From the NCBI GenBank assembly GCA_030627625.1, contig DAOURR010000055.1, positions 1-15,946 of the forward strand: a stretch of 15,946 bases of DNA. The letters are read 5' to 3'. The DNA is from UBA3103 sp002365855. Lineage in GTDB: Bacteria; Bacillota; Desulfotomaculia; Desulfotomaculales; Pelotomaculaceae. Both the position numbers and the translations under genes were made by a program. Below are positions 5,864 to 13,415 of this stretch, in pieces (the stretch's first letter is position 1; each line of letters begins with the position of its first letter). The notes beneath the pieces were generated by a model. The model made no database searches, was not told where the DNA came from, and saw only the letters and a program-made list of their open reading frames with translations.

Positions 5864-6613
5864 TTATTCCGGATCAGGGAGCAGTCTTTTTAGTTCCACA
5901 GGTAGCGGGAAAAGGACGGTTGTATTTGGTGAATTAGATACATCAGACAGCGAACGGAGCATTCTTAAGGTTAACCCGCCTTTGGTTCCAGTCAGGATTT
6001 CAGAGGCCTGGGCCAGCTGTTCAGCTGCCTGGCGCTCACCTTCAGCATCAATAATTGCCGCTCTTCTGCCTCTTTCCGCCTCTGCCTGCCGGGCGATAGC
6101 GCGTGTCATCTCTGATGGCAGGATCACATCTTTTATCTCTACGGCAACAATTTTGATTCCCCAGGGATCGGTTGAATCATCGACGATCTTCTGAATAGTC
6201 TGGTTTAGTTTTTCTCGCTCGGATAGAATTTCATCCAGGTCGGCCGTACCGGCTACGCTCCTGATTGTGGTCTGGGCCAGCTGGTTCGTCGCTTCGTGGT
6301 AATCCTCAACGTTTACAATAGATTTGTCAGGCTCCACCACACGGTAATAGAGGACCGCGTTGAGTTTACAGGTTACATTGTCCTTGGTTATGACTTCCTG
6401 CGGCGGTACGTCGAACACAACGACTCTTAGCGGGATCTTGATAACCCTGTCAATTATGGGTATTATTATTATTAGCCCGGGCCCCCGCACGCCGACCAGC
6501 CTTCCCAGCCGGAACAAGACTGCCCTTTCATACTCAGGCAGGATTTTTATTGCTGAAGATAGTATAAAAAAAACCAGGATGACGATAAAAAACCAGGAAA
6601 AAAAGTTGTACAT
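5864..6613 (-). CDS. Slipin (SPFH/band 7, stomatin-like membrane protein)
   Basis: This is a 249-residue stomatin/prohibitin-type scaffold protein. Residues 1-24 form a hydrophobic hairpin or helix (SWFFIVILVFFILSS). The SPFH domain runs from about 25 to 190, with the typical YERAVLFRLGR and GPGLIIIIPIID segments. A charged coiled-coil stretch (about 170-205, RQAEAERGRRAAIIDAEGER) follows, and the tail has the hydrophobic FPLPVELKRLL seen in bacterial slipins. AAGGAGGAG precedes the ATG. It lies 23 bases after the NfeD gene on the same strand; long NfeD proteins and slipins are a classic operon pair, the NfeD protease having been shown in Pyrococcus to cleave its slipin near the C-terminus. 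Likely role: organising membrane microdomains and membrane quality control. Confidence 0.95.
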   Translation of the reverse strand: MYNFFSWFFIVILVFFILSSAIKILPEYERAVLFRLGRLVGVRGPGLIIIIPIIDRVIKIPLRVVVFDVPPQEVITKDNVTCKLNAVLYYRVVEPDKSIVNVEDYHEATNQLAQTTIRSVAGTADLDEILSEREKLNQTIQKIVDDSTDPWGIKIVAVEIKDVILPSEMTRAIARQAEAERGRRAAIIDAEGERQAAEQLAQASEILTGTKGGLTLRMLRSLSDVSNSPNTTVLFPLPVELKRLLPDPE

Positions 6614-6636
6614 AAGTTTACTCCTCCTTGCTTGTT

Positions 6637-7974
6637 TTATGTATCCTTATTATCAAGAGATTTTACAATGAGGGTCAGCCCCTGGCGTTCCAGTACTATT
6701 ACCTTTTCACCTTCATGGATAGTATGCCCATTTTTAGAAGTAGCCTTCCACATTTCGCCCTTTATTCTTATCTGCCCGTCAGGATTCAGCTCGCTGATGG
6801 CAACTCCCTGCTCATTAACAAATTCAGCTTCCCCGTGGACCGGCTTAAACCGGCGAATACGGGATATGCCCAGGACGACGATTGAAACAAAGACCGCTCC
6901 AACTATACCTGTTCCGAAAGCCAGGACCTTAAACATGGAGAACCAGCCGGACGGCATTAACGGTTCCGCAGGGAAAAACAGAATGCCGAGAACGAGGCTA
7001 ATAACCCCGCCAACTCCCAGTACGCCGTAAGTGGGAGTGAAAAACTCAGCGATCAAAAGCCCTATTCCTAAAAGGATCAGAAGCCCTGCCGCCAGGTTGC
7101 CCTGGAATAAACCCATTCCAGCCAGACCCAGGATCAGGCTGATCGAACCCAATATTTCCGGTAAAAAGAATCCCGGTGAATAGAAGCCGATAATCAACCC
7201 GTAAATGCCCAGCATCAGCAGAATCATGGCCGTAGTGGGGTTGCTGACAATGGTGATAACCTGCTCGCTAAGGTTCATGGGGATGTTCGTGACACTTGCC
7301 CCGGAGGTATTCAGGGAAATACTGCCGGCGTTGGTCCGGGCTGCCGCACCCTGTGTCTTGTCCAACAATTCGTTTAAATTGGCTGCATTAAAGTCAACAA
7401 CCCCTTTATCAAGTGCTTCATTGTTATCAAGGGTCAGGTTCTCGGTGACGAATTTTTCTGCAAGGTCAGCCGGTCGCCCACGCTCACCGGCGATGCTCTT
7501 CATATGGCCCGCCAGAAAATTTATGGTTTTTTGGTCTGCAGCCTGGGTGGCTTCCCCAGGCGCAGGCATGATTACCGGCATGGCCGCTCCGCAGGTCGTC
7601 CCAGGGGACATGGCCGCAATATGCCCGTTAATAAGGATGAATACACCAGCAGATGCCGCTATTGCACCCTGAGGGTTTACATAGGTGATTACAGGAACAT
7701 TTGAAGCGGACATGGCCTGAAGGATATCCAGGGTAGCTGTTACCAGTCCGCCAGGTGTATTTATCAGGATGACGACAGCATCGGCATGGTTTTTTTCGGC
7801 CAGTTCCAGCCCCCTCTGTATATGCCTTGCTGTACCGGCTGTCACTGTGTCATCCACGTTGATAGAATAGACTATGGGCTGTTCGGCTGCTGCTGACGAT
7901 GGATTGGCACAGCACAGCCACAAACAAGGTAGAAAAAACAAAATTACCAAGTAGGCCCAATTTCTTATGTTCAT
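6637..7974 (-). CDS. nfeD: NfeD-type membrane serine protease (ClpP-class, long form)
   Basis: The 445-residue protein has the full three-part NfeD layout. A signal peptide or first helix (about 1-30) leads to a ClpP-like protease domain (about 31-215). Four or five membrane helices follow (about 233-375) and then a C-terminal OB-fold NfeD domain (about 380-440). The protease domain shows the TPGG oxyanion segment near 73-76, the presumed nucleophile S109 in AASAG and the presumed general base K149 in DQKTINF. The 40-residue spacing is close to the S97/K138 dyad of Pyrococcus horikoshii PH1510. Catalytic residues are inferred by alignment from memory. It is the first gene of a two-gene operon with the slipin, its likely substrate or partner. 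GGGG lies upstream of the ATG. Confidence 0.93.
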   Translation of the reverse strand: MNIRNWAYLVILFFLPCLWLCCANPSSAAAEQPIVYSINVDDTVTAGTARHIQRGLELAEKNHADAVVILINTPGGLVTATLDILQAMSASNVPVITYVNPQGAIAASAGVFILINGHIAAMSPGTTCGAAMPVIMPAPGEATQAADQKTINFLAGHMKSIAGERGRPADLAEKFVTENLTLDNNEALDKGVVDFNAANLNELLDKTQGAAARTNAGSISLNTSGASVTNIPMNLSEQVITIVSNPTTAMILLMLGIYGLIIGFYSPGFFLPEILGSISLILGLAGMGLFQGNLAAGLLILLGIGLLIAEFFTPTYGVLGVGGVISLVLGILFFPAEPLMPSGWFSMFKVLAFGTGIVGAVFVSIVVLGISRIRRFKPVHGEAEFVNEQGVAISELNPDGQIRIKGEMWKATSKNGHTIHEGEKVIVLERQGLTLIVKSLDNKDT

Positions 7975-8428
7975 ATTGATTTACCCCGGTTTAATATGAA
8001 AGATTTTGATTGTTATCCTACTTTCAGGACGCAGGCTTTAATGCTTTTTCATATTCATTCTTGCCTTTTTATAAAGGCTTTATTTATTAAAATAAACAGT
8101 AGGTAATTAATACCAGCTACCCTGAACATTAATATTAATTAGTTTCTTAGAAGGATAAAATATTATTTGCGTGAATTACACCGTTAAATATGTACTTGCC
8201 GACATCAATGATGGACCTATGAATAGTTGTTTAGACAATCATATTTGCAGGTCACCTCCCATTTTATGTAGAAATTTACATCAATGCATAAATTCGGGGT
8301 TAAATATGATTATATAACAATTTGACTTTTTATATATTATTAAAATATTAAGAATGTATTAAATAAGGAGCAGCTCATAAAAATAACTTACAGATATTAG
8401 TTTTTTAATGGATTTGGAGGGTGAAGAC
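7975..8428. other. Long AT-rich divergent intergenic region
   Basis: This 454-base gap separates the divergent nfeD and CoA-binding-protein genes and must hold both promoters. A hairpin GCCTTT-TTAT-AAAGGC lies at 8063-8078. TTGACT (8322-8327) with TATTAA (8346-8351) at 18-base spacing is a weak candidate promoter for the plus-strand gene. I find no ORF with a ribosome site and no recognised RNA. Confidence 0.4.
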
Positions 8429-8887
8429 GTGAAGACTACATCCAGTGCAGCAGTTAAAGATTTTTTGTCGCAAAGAGTGCTGGCGGTTGCCGGTGTTTCA
8501 AAGAACTCAAAGAAGTTCGGGAATGTTATTTACAGGGAGCTCAAGTCCAAAGGATACCAGCTTTACCCGGTAAATCCCAACGCGGATACCATACAGGGTG
8601 AGCGGTGCTACAACAGTTTAAAAGTTCTGCCGGAGGGGGTAGGCGGTGTGATTATAGTCACTCCCAAGTCTGAAACGGAAAAGGTCGTTAAAGATGCGGT
8701 TAATACTGGAATTCCCCGAATTTGGATCCAACAGGGGGCTGAAACCACAGAGGCTGTTTGTTTATGCCGGGAAAATGGAATAAGTGTTGTGCATGGCGAA
8801 TGCATCCTAATGTTTGCCGAACCTGTTGCTTTTCCCCACAGCGCACACCGGTTTATATGGCGTATGCTTGGGAAGCTCCCCAGCTGA
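8429..8887 (+). CDS. CoA-binding-domain protein (YccU-like, CoA_binding_2)
   Basis: This is a 152-residue Rossmann-fold protein of the small CoA-binding family. The first strand and loop VLAVAGVSKNSKKFGN (18-31), then LYPVNPN (45-51), IIVTPKSE and the IWIQQGAE segment match the succinyl-CoA-synthetase-alpha-like fold. These single-domain members bind CoA or a related nucleotide; their cellular role is unsettled. Unusual C-terminus: a basic stretch after CILMFAEPVA (HSAHRFIWRMLGKL). The GTG at 8429 is chosen over the ATG at 8408 because GGAGGG (8417-8421) sits 7 bases before the GTG, while the ATG has no ribosome site. It is a single-gene unit, diverging from nfeD and convergent with the znu operon. 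Confidence 0.9.
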   Translation: MKTTSSAAVKDFLSQRVLAVAGVSKNSKKFGNVIYRELKSKGYQLYPVNPNADTIQGERCYNSLKVLPEGVGGVIIVTPKSETEKVVKDAVNTGIPRIWIQQGAETTEAVCLCRENGISVVHGECILMFAEPVAFPHSAHRFIWRMLGKLPS

Positions 8888-9161
8888 TTTTTAATTTAAA
8901 ATTATTGAAACTTGGTCGGTATATAATAAATTTCCATCCTTAACATAATTATTTTTTAGTCATAAATTTATTTTATAATAACTATTTTTTATCGCCTCAC
9001 CATTTTGATTCTAAGCCACGATATTTAACTGGGCAGGGTGTTTGTACCTGGATATTTAATGTTTATTCCATAAAATTAATAAAGAGCATCATTTGGATAA
9101 TACTCTCATAAAAAATATAAACGAGCGGTCCTAGTTGAGTTGAGCAAAAAATTCTCTGATA

Positions 9162-10085
9162 TTACAGGGATGAGTTTCTGGAGTGCAATATTTCCTCATC
9201 CAATGCTTGCGTTTGTGCACCCTCGTTCTTGACCCCGCTGAACGCCCGGCCGAGATGTCTTAGCAGAAGAGTACTGATAAAAGCCGCGGCGGTCAACAGC
9301 ACAATTGTCGCCCCCGCTGCAGATCCCCAGTAGTAGGATAAAACCAAACCGGTCACACCCATAACAAGAGCGATAGCAACAGATACCAGGTGATACTGCC
9401 GGATATTGGAAGTGATATTTCGAGCCGCCGCAGCGGGAAGCACCAACAGCGAATTGATAATCAGCAGGCCGACCCACTGTATGGCGGAGGTTACCACGAC
9501 AGCAGTTAGAATGCAGAAAATAATCTCTATCAGCCTGATATTAATACCCCTGCTTCTCGCCAGTGAAGAGTTTATACTTACAAGTAACAGGCTGTTGAAC
9601 AAGAAACCCCAGAACAGGATGACCAGCAAAGAAACACCTGCAAGCATCAGGAGTTCGTGGGGAGCAATACCGAGGATGTCTCCAATAAGGTAGCGCGAAT
9701 ACTTGTTGAAACCTCCTCCGCGGGAGAGGATCACAATGCCCAAGGCCACGGCTGTACTGGAAAAAACGGCAATTATTGTATCTGTTGAGGCGTTGAGTAG
9801 GCTCTTTACCAGTGTAATGGTTACAGCCAGTAAAACTGAAAAAAGCAACATAGCCCACAAGGGATCCCTGAAACCAAGGATTACTCCTATGGCTATTCCA
9901 GTCAGAGCGGAGTGACCCAGCGCGTCAGAGAAGAAAGCCATCCTGTTATTTACGATCATAGTGCCCAGGATGCCAAAAACCGGTGTAATGATTAATACGG
10001 CCAGCAGGGCGTTCAACATGAAAATGTGTCGTGCCCATTCAAACGGAAGCGCCTGTCCCAGCATATTATAAATGATTTCAAACAT
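9162..10085 (-). CDS. znuB: Zinc ABC transporter permease (ZnuB/AdcB family)
   Basis: The protein (307 residues from this start) is the membrane channel of the zinc importer. It has about eight hydrophobic segments. The conserved N-terminal FFSDALGHSALTGIAIG is the family signature, and SRSRGI-like 'ARSRGINIRLIE' is the cytoplasmic coupling region. Gly/Ala-rich helices end near 290, followed by a 25-residue polar tail. Start choice: the frame also has an ATG at 10127 that overlaps the ATPase stop codon (TAATG), but GGGGG lies 7 bases before the ATG at 10085 and MFEII is the usual family beginning, so the shorter form is preferred; the longer form would add 14 residues. Last gene of the zur-znu locus. 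A manganese or iron transporter of the same superfamily is the alternative, made less likely by the partner proteins. Confidence 0.92.
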   Translation of the reverse strand: MFEIIYNMLGQALPFEWARHIFMLNALLAVLIITPVFGILGTMIVNNRMAFFSDALGHSALTGIAIGVILGFRDPLWAMLLFSVLLAVTITLVKSLLNASTDTIIAVFSSTAVALGIVILSRGGGFNKYSRYLIGDILGIAPHELLMLAGVSLLVILFWGFLFNSLLLVSINSSLARSRGINIRLIEIIFCILTAVVVTSAIQWVGLLIINSLLVLPAAAARNITSNIRQYHLVSVAIALVMGVTGLVLSYYWGSAAGATIVLLTAAAFISTLLLRHLGRAFSGVKNEGAQTQALDEEILHSRNSSL

Positions 10086-10126
10086 TAATTTTCCCCCGTC
10101 GAATGGTCGGTACATATTTCGAAACA

Positions 10127-10894
10127 TTACTTACCAAGCCAAACAGTGCCGAATGCCTGAACGGCTTTTTGATTGCTGAATACTTCCTCCGGTGTGCCTG
10201 AGCACTGAACCGTCTTATTTAATAAAACAACACGGTCAGCATGCTTAAGGACCATATCCAGGTCATGAGATACCAGGATAATGGATAAATCAAATTGGTG
10301 CCTCAGGTCTGAAACAATCCGGTAAAAATTTGTTTTACCCGGGCGGTCGACACCCCAGATGGGTTCATCCAGAAGAAGCAGGTCCGGAATTGGTTCGAGA
10401 GCAAGAGCCAGGAGGAACCTTTGCAGTTCCCCCCCTGATAAATCTCCAAGGCGCCGGTCAATGAGGTGTTCAGCCTGCACCCGGGAAAGACTGTAAAGGA
10501 TTCGTTCCCTCAGCTTTCTTAAATGTTTAAACCAGACGGGTATTCCCGTCTGACTGGCCGAAAACAGGTCCATGACACTGATAGGCGCGCCCGTATCAAA
10601 TTCTATGCGCTGCGGGATGTAACCTATGACCGGCTTTCTTATGCGGGCGTCACTGTTATCCAGGAATCTTAGTTCACCGGTGTGCGGTATTTCACCGAGC
10701 ATAGCTCTCAATAGCGTGCTCTTTCCTGCCCCGTTGGGCCCTACCAGCGCGGTAAGCTCTCCACAGTGAATATGTAAATTAACATTATCCAGGATAACGG
10801 ACTTGCCGTACGCGACCCCGAAGTTCTCCACCTTAGTGCAGCACAGGCCGCAGGTGGCCTTTATTGATTCATCAGCGCTATGATGCTGGTGCAT
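10127..10894 (-). CDS. znuC: Zinc ABC transporter ATP-binding protein (ZnuC family) with His/Cys-rich head
   Basis: The 255-residue ATPase powers zinc import. Walker A is GPNGAGKST (52-60), the Q-loop is in GYIPQR, the signature is LSGGELQR, Walker B is LLLLDEP and the switch histidine is in SHD. Two features are odd. The first 20 residues carry a His cluster (MHQHH) and four residues later in order C15-x-x-C18-C19, before the usual ABC beta strand begins; this looks like a metal-binding extension. Also the D-loop region reads DEPIWGVD where family members usually have DEPTxGVD. The start ATG overlaps the stop of znuA by one base (TAATG), so translation is probably coupled; no separate ribosome site is evident. 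Family assignment is firm, zinc specificity comes from the neighbours. Confidence 0.95.
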   Translation of the reverse strand: MHQHHSADESIKATCGLCCTKVENFGVAYGKSVILDNVNLHIHCGELTALVGPNGAGKSTLLRAMLGEIPHTGELRFLDNSDARIRKPVIGYIPQRIEFDTGAPISVMDLFSASQTGIPVWFKHLRKLRERILYSLSRVQAEHLIDRRLGDLSGGELQRFLLALALEPIPDLLLLDEPIWGVDRPGKTNFYRIVSDLRHQFDLSIILVSHDLDMVLKHADRVVLLNKTVQCSGTPEEVFSNQKAVQAFGTVWLGK

Positions 10895-11829
10895 TAATTT
10901 AACACTTCCAGTAAAGTCTTTAAGTTTTCTTCCATGATATTTAAATAAGAGTCAGCTTCCATGAGACCACTGACTGCAGGGTCAAGAACATAGACTTTCG
11001 CATCAGTCTCACGTGCGATGGTTGCCGCAGCCTTGTTGGGGTACTGGGGCTCTGTGAAAAGCGCCTTGACCTTTAATTCCTTTACTGTTTTTATGGTATC
11101 TGCCAGTTCAGAGGCACTTGGTTCAGAACCCGGCTCACGTTCAATAACTGATACAATATTTAAGCCGAATTCCTCCGCGAAATACGGAAATGCCTCGTGA
11201 AAAGTTATGATGTCCCGGTTATTGATTTGCGACAATTCCTGGTGCATACGGGTACGCAGCGCTTCCAGTTTAGCTACGTAATCAGCTGAATTGCTGTAGT
11301 ATTTATCTGCATGAACAGGGTCGAGGGCAATCAATTGTTCGGTAATGTTTTTTACTTCCTGTATAGCATGAGTTATACTGACCCAGACGTGTGGATTTTC
11401 TTCGCCTACTTCGCTTTTTATAAGCGGTATTCCCCGGCTGGCTTCAATAACTTTTATCTCCGGCAGCTGAATTAATAGTTTTTCCATGAATGATTCCATA
11501 CCGGCGCCGTTGATTACTAAGATACTTGCTTTCTCCAGATTTTTAAGATCTTCGGTGGTTAACTGGTAATCGTGAAGGCACCCGGTGACCGGCCTGGTCA
11601 TGTTGACGATATTTACGCCGGGTATGTCCTTGGCAATATTCAGGGTCATTATGTACATAGGGTAAAAAGAAGTGGCGATCGTGATCTCATTCTCACCGCC
11701 GCCAGCTGGCGCCGGCGGACCGGCAGGCTTGCTGCCGCACCCGGCCATCAGGAACATACTCAGAAAGGCCGCTGCTGTTAATAACAACATCCTTTTTATT
11801 GCAACCAAGCTTCGTATAAACATAAACAT
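10894..11829 (-). CDS. znuA: Zinc-binding lipoprotein of ABC transporter (ZnuA/AdcA family)
   Basis: A 311-residue cluster A-I (ZnuA/TroA-like) solute-binding protein that captures metal outside the cell. The signal peptide ends at lipobox L27-M28-A29-G30-C31, so it is a membrane-anchored lipoprotein, followed by a Gly/Pro linker. Expected metal ligands are H86 (in GCLHDYQL), H147 (in NPHVWVS) and H211 (in TFHEAF), with D283 or E260 as a possible fourth. Three histidines, with His rather than Glu in the third position, favour zinc over manganese. The His-rich loop of proteobacterial ZnuA between the first two ligands is absent. GGGGAGGGTG precedes the ATG at 11829. First structural gene after zur, 90 bases away. 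Confidence 0.94.
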   Translation of the reverse strand: MFMFIRSLVAIKRMLLLTAAAFLSMFLMAGCGSKPAGPPAPAGGGENEITIATSFYPMYIMTLNIAKDIPGVNIVNMTRPVTGCLHDYQLTTEDLKNLEKASILVINGAGMESFMEKLLIQLPEIKVIEASRGIPLIKSEVGEENPHVWVSITHAIQEVKNITEQLIALDPVHADKYYSNSADYVAKLEALRTRMHQELSQINNRDIITFHEAFPYFAEEFGLNIVSVIEREPGSEPSASELADTIKTVKELKVKALFTEPQYPNKAAATIARETDAKVYVLDPAVSGLMEADSYLNIMEENLKTLLEVLN

Positions 11830-11919
11830 AGCACACCCTCCCCAAGAAATTAATTGGAAAAATTTTAATTCTAAGGCTTATACGTATTTTGTTTACCTAC
11901 TTTAAACGCACCCGTTTCT
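11830..11919 (-). other. zur-znuA gap
   Basis: Ninety AT-rich bases with no convincing terminator. GTTTAAAG...GGTAAAC forms only a weak imperfect hairpin. I see no clean copy of the zur operator palindrome here, so znuA may be read through from the zur promoter. This is inference. Confidence 0.4.
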
Positions 11920-12345
11920 TTAATTAACCCGGCAATCAGAGCAGTAGCCGAGTATTTCGAAGGCATGTTCCACTACCTTAAAGTTTGCCTGCTGAGCCAG
12001 GGTCCGGGCTATCCCTTCCATGGGGCAGTAAGCCATGCAGAACGACCTGCCGCAGGAAATGCATACCAGGTGGTGATGATGAAGGCCAACACTTATTTTA
12101 TAACGGGTTGTTTTTTTACCCTGGTGTCCGATTGTGCATACTATCCCTAGATTGCAGAGAACCTTAAGGGTGCGGTATACCGTGTCCGGACTGAGCTCCG
12201 GAAATTTGTCCCGCAGCTGTTCTAGCAGTTCTTTTACCGATAAGGGCTCACCCCCTTTGACAAGCTTTTCAATTATTTCACGCCGCTGGGGTGTAAACTT
12301 GTAACCCCTGTCTTTTAGTATTGTTAGAACTTGTTGTTTATCCAT
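11920..12345 (-). CDS. zur: Fur-family zinc-responsive repressor (Zur-like)
   Basis: A 141-residue metalloregulator. The N-terminal winged helix (about 1-85) includes FTPQRREII and the recognition segment SPDTVYRTLKVL. The C-terminal part begins with four histidines (H89-H92) followed by LVC, and holds the structural zinc pairs C95-x-x-C98 and C135-x-x-C138. Extra cysteines at 103 and 107 (CGRSFCMAYC) are unusual. When zinc-loaded such proteins repress uptake genes. Position directly ahead of znuACB supports Zur rather than PerR or Fur. GGGTGGA precedes the ATG. A TATAAT (-10) and an adjoining palindrome at the expected transcription start suggest autoregulation. PerR-type peroxide sensing is the main alternative. 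Confidence 0.9.
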   Translation of the reverse strand: MDKQQVLTILKDRGYKFTPQRREIIEKLVKGGEPLSVKELLEQLRDKFPELSPDTVYRTLKVLCNLGIVCTIGHQGKKTTRYKISVGLHHHHLVCISCGRSFCMAYCPMEGIARTLAQQANFKVVEHAFEILGYCSDCRVN

Positions 12346-12358
12346 ATTCCACCCTAAT

Positions 12359-12385
12359 TAAGATTATTCTTATTTAATAATTATA
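12359..12385 (-). promoter_or_regulatory. zur promoter -10 with operator-like palindrome
   Basis: On the minus strand TATAAT (12385-12380) is the candidate -10 box; the -35 region is poor. Just downstream, at the expected start point, TAAGATTATTCTTA (12359-12372) has exact TAAGA/TCTTA arms around four A/T bases. Its size and AT-rich symmetry resemble Fur-family boxes, though it does not match the Bacillus Zur consensus well. The palindrome ends 14 bases before the ATG. Confidence 0.5.
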
Positions 12386-12698
12386 CTAAATACTATCTTG
12401 CCTGAACAGCATTTGTTATAATTTTATAATTTTTTATGTAAATAATATTTGACAGGGGAAGATTTATGACAGGCAGTAAGGATCAGGTCTGGAAGAAAGC
12501 CGAAATTGACTGGAGATTCTCTAAGGAATCAGATGGGGCATTCCGCTCGTAGCGGAACAAATAGATATAATATTAAACTGGCGGATGTGGGTTGGAAGTC
12601 ACTGAGGAAGTTCTTGGATTTGGTCCAGAAATAAAGTTTTAGCTCTAAACCATGTGTGTGAGGCATGGCAGCCGCATGAGCGGGGAAGGAGGCAGCAT

Positions 12699-12758
12699 AT
12701 GAGCTTTTTTGCTGTGAGGATAAGAGACCTAATAAGAGTAAGAAGTAACTGGGTATGA
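12699..12758 (+). CDS. Possible 19-residue small protein or leader peptide
   Basis: ATG at 12699 follows GGAAGGAGG (12685-12693) at 5-base spacing, the best ribosome site in this part of the window. The peptide MSFFAVRIRDLIRVRSNWV is basic and amphipathic. No gene follows on the same strand before 13455. Support is only the ribosome site. Confidence 0.25.
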   Translation: MSFFAVRIRDLIRVRSNWV

Positions 12759-12777
12759 TAGTAAACAGGTGTCAGAT

Positions 12778-13176
12778 CTAACTGTCACCTGGTGGGTCCA
12801 GAGTATGATCATTTTGTATGAGCGCTTTTTCGACAGACTGTAGTAAACGGTCAACACAATAGGGTTTGACAACAAAATCAAAAGCGCCGCCTTGAAAAGT
12901 TCTTCTTACTATTTCCTTACTGTTCGTAGAACTGACAATTATTATCTTTGTCTCAGGTTTCAGCTCCAAAATTTGATCTAATGCTTCAATTCCGCTTAAA
13001 TTAGGCATACAGATATCCATTGTTACCAGATCCGGATTTAATTCCTGGAAATATGTAACGGCTTCTTCTCCATTTTTTGCTTCACCTATGACCTCGTAAC
13101 CATGTTTGGTGAGGATCTCCCTAAGCATCTTCCGGGCAAAAAAACTGTCATCAACTACCATTATGCGTTTACCCAA
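12778..13176 (-). CDS. Stand-alone response regulator receiver (CheY-like)
   Basis: A 132-residue protein consisting of a receiver domain plus a 12-residue polar tail (HTLDPPGDS end). The acidic pocket D9-D10, phosphoryl acceptor D54 (VTMDICMP), switch S82 and K104 (VVKPY) are all present; F101 takes the place of CheY's Y106. There is no DNA-binding or enzymatic output domain, so it should act by protein contact, as CheY does. Start: TTG at 13176 is preferred because GGGAGGG lies just upstream and MGKRIMVVDDS is the family beginning; the frame's ATG at 13200 would place the ribosome site inside the gene. No histidine kinase or chemotaxis gene is nearby, so partner and process are unknown. Confidence 0.92.
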   Translation of the reverse strand: MGKRIMVVDDSFFARKMLREILTKHGYEVIGEAKNGEEAVTYFQELNPDLVTMDICMPNLSGIEALDQILELKPETKIIIVSSTNSKEIVRRTFQGGAFDFVVKPYCVDRLLQSVEKALIQNDHTLDPPGDS

Positions 13177-13366
13177 CAAGATCCCTCCCTTAAAATACAT
13201 TTTATTTCACAATATTTACTTATACAAGCAATTTCTTCTATAAATTTACCTTATCGACAAAAGTATACATAATCCTACATAATACATAAAAAACGTCCTT
13301 TATTGAAATTTAAGTATATCCCCCTCGGGTATTTTTTTATTTAGGAATAAAAGAAGTTACGCAGGG

Positions 13367-13380
13367 CACCAATATTGGTG
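13367..13380. promoter_or_regulatory. Perfect 14-base palindrome, operator candidate
   Basis: CACCAATATTGGTG equals its own reverse complement. It is centred about 80 bases before the ThDP enzyme start codon, a usual place for a repressor or activator site. No cognate regulator is identified in the window. Confidence 0.45.
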
Positions 13381-13415
13381 TGAGCAATTAGTCTCCAAGC
13401 AGTCAAATTAGCATC

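Larger units (their letters stand above)
12346..12777. other. Unexplained intergenic region with tiny ORFs and hairpins
   Basis: The gap between zur and the receiver gene holds less AT-rich sequence than other gaps. On the plus strand, ATG at 12466 with AGGGGAAG opens 28 codons to 12552. ATG at 12533 opens 33 codons to 12634 (in another frame, after AAGGAA). ATG at 12699 with a near-perfect AAGGAGG opens 19 codons to 12758. The hairpin TTCCGCT-cgt-AGCGGAA lies at 12541-12557. CCATG...CATGG and CCG...CGG mini-stems occur at 12650-12682. I recognise no RNA family or protein; it may be a decayed gene or a small-protein/leader region. Confidence 0.4.

Noticed and set aside
7205..7672. 155-codon plus-strand frame in nfeD
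   Set aside because: Antisense to the conserved protease domain, with no ribosome site and no recognisable domain.
8063..8078. GCCTTTTTATAAAGGC hairpin as a terminator
   Set aside because: Short AT-rich stem lying between divergent genes, where no transcript needs to end.
9541..9858. 105-codon minus-strand frame within znuB
   Set aside because: Out-of-frame shadow of the permease; the permease frame carries the family signature.
12541..12571. TATAAT at 12566-12571 behind the TTCCGCT/AGCGGAA hairpin as a promoter
   Set aside because: No -35 box at usable spacing and no gene directly downstream except the doubtful tiny ORFs.
13320..13345. CCCCCTCGGG followed by T run as a terminator
   Set aside because: Only three G-C pairs can form, too weak to call.
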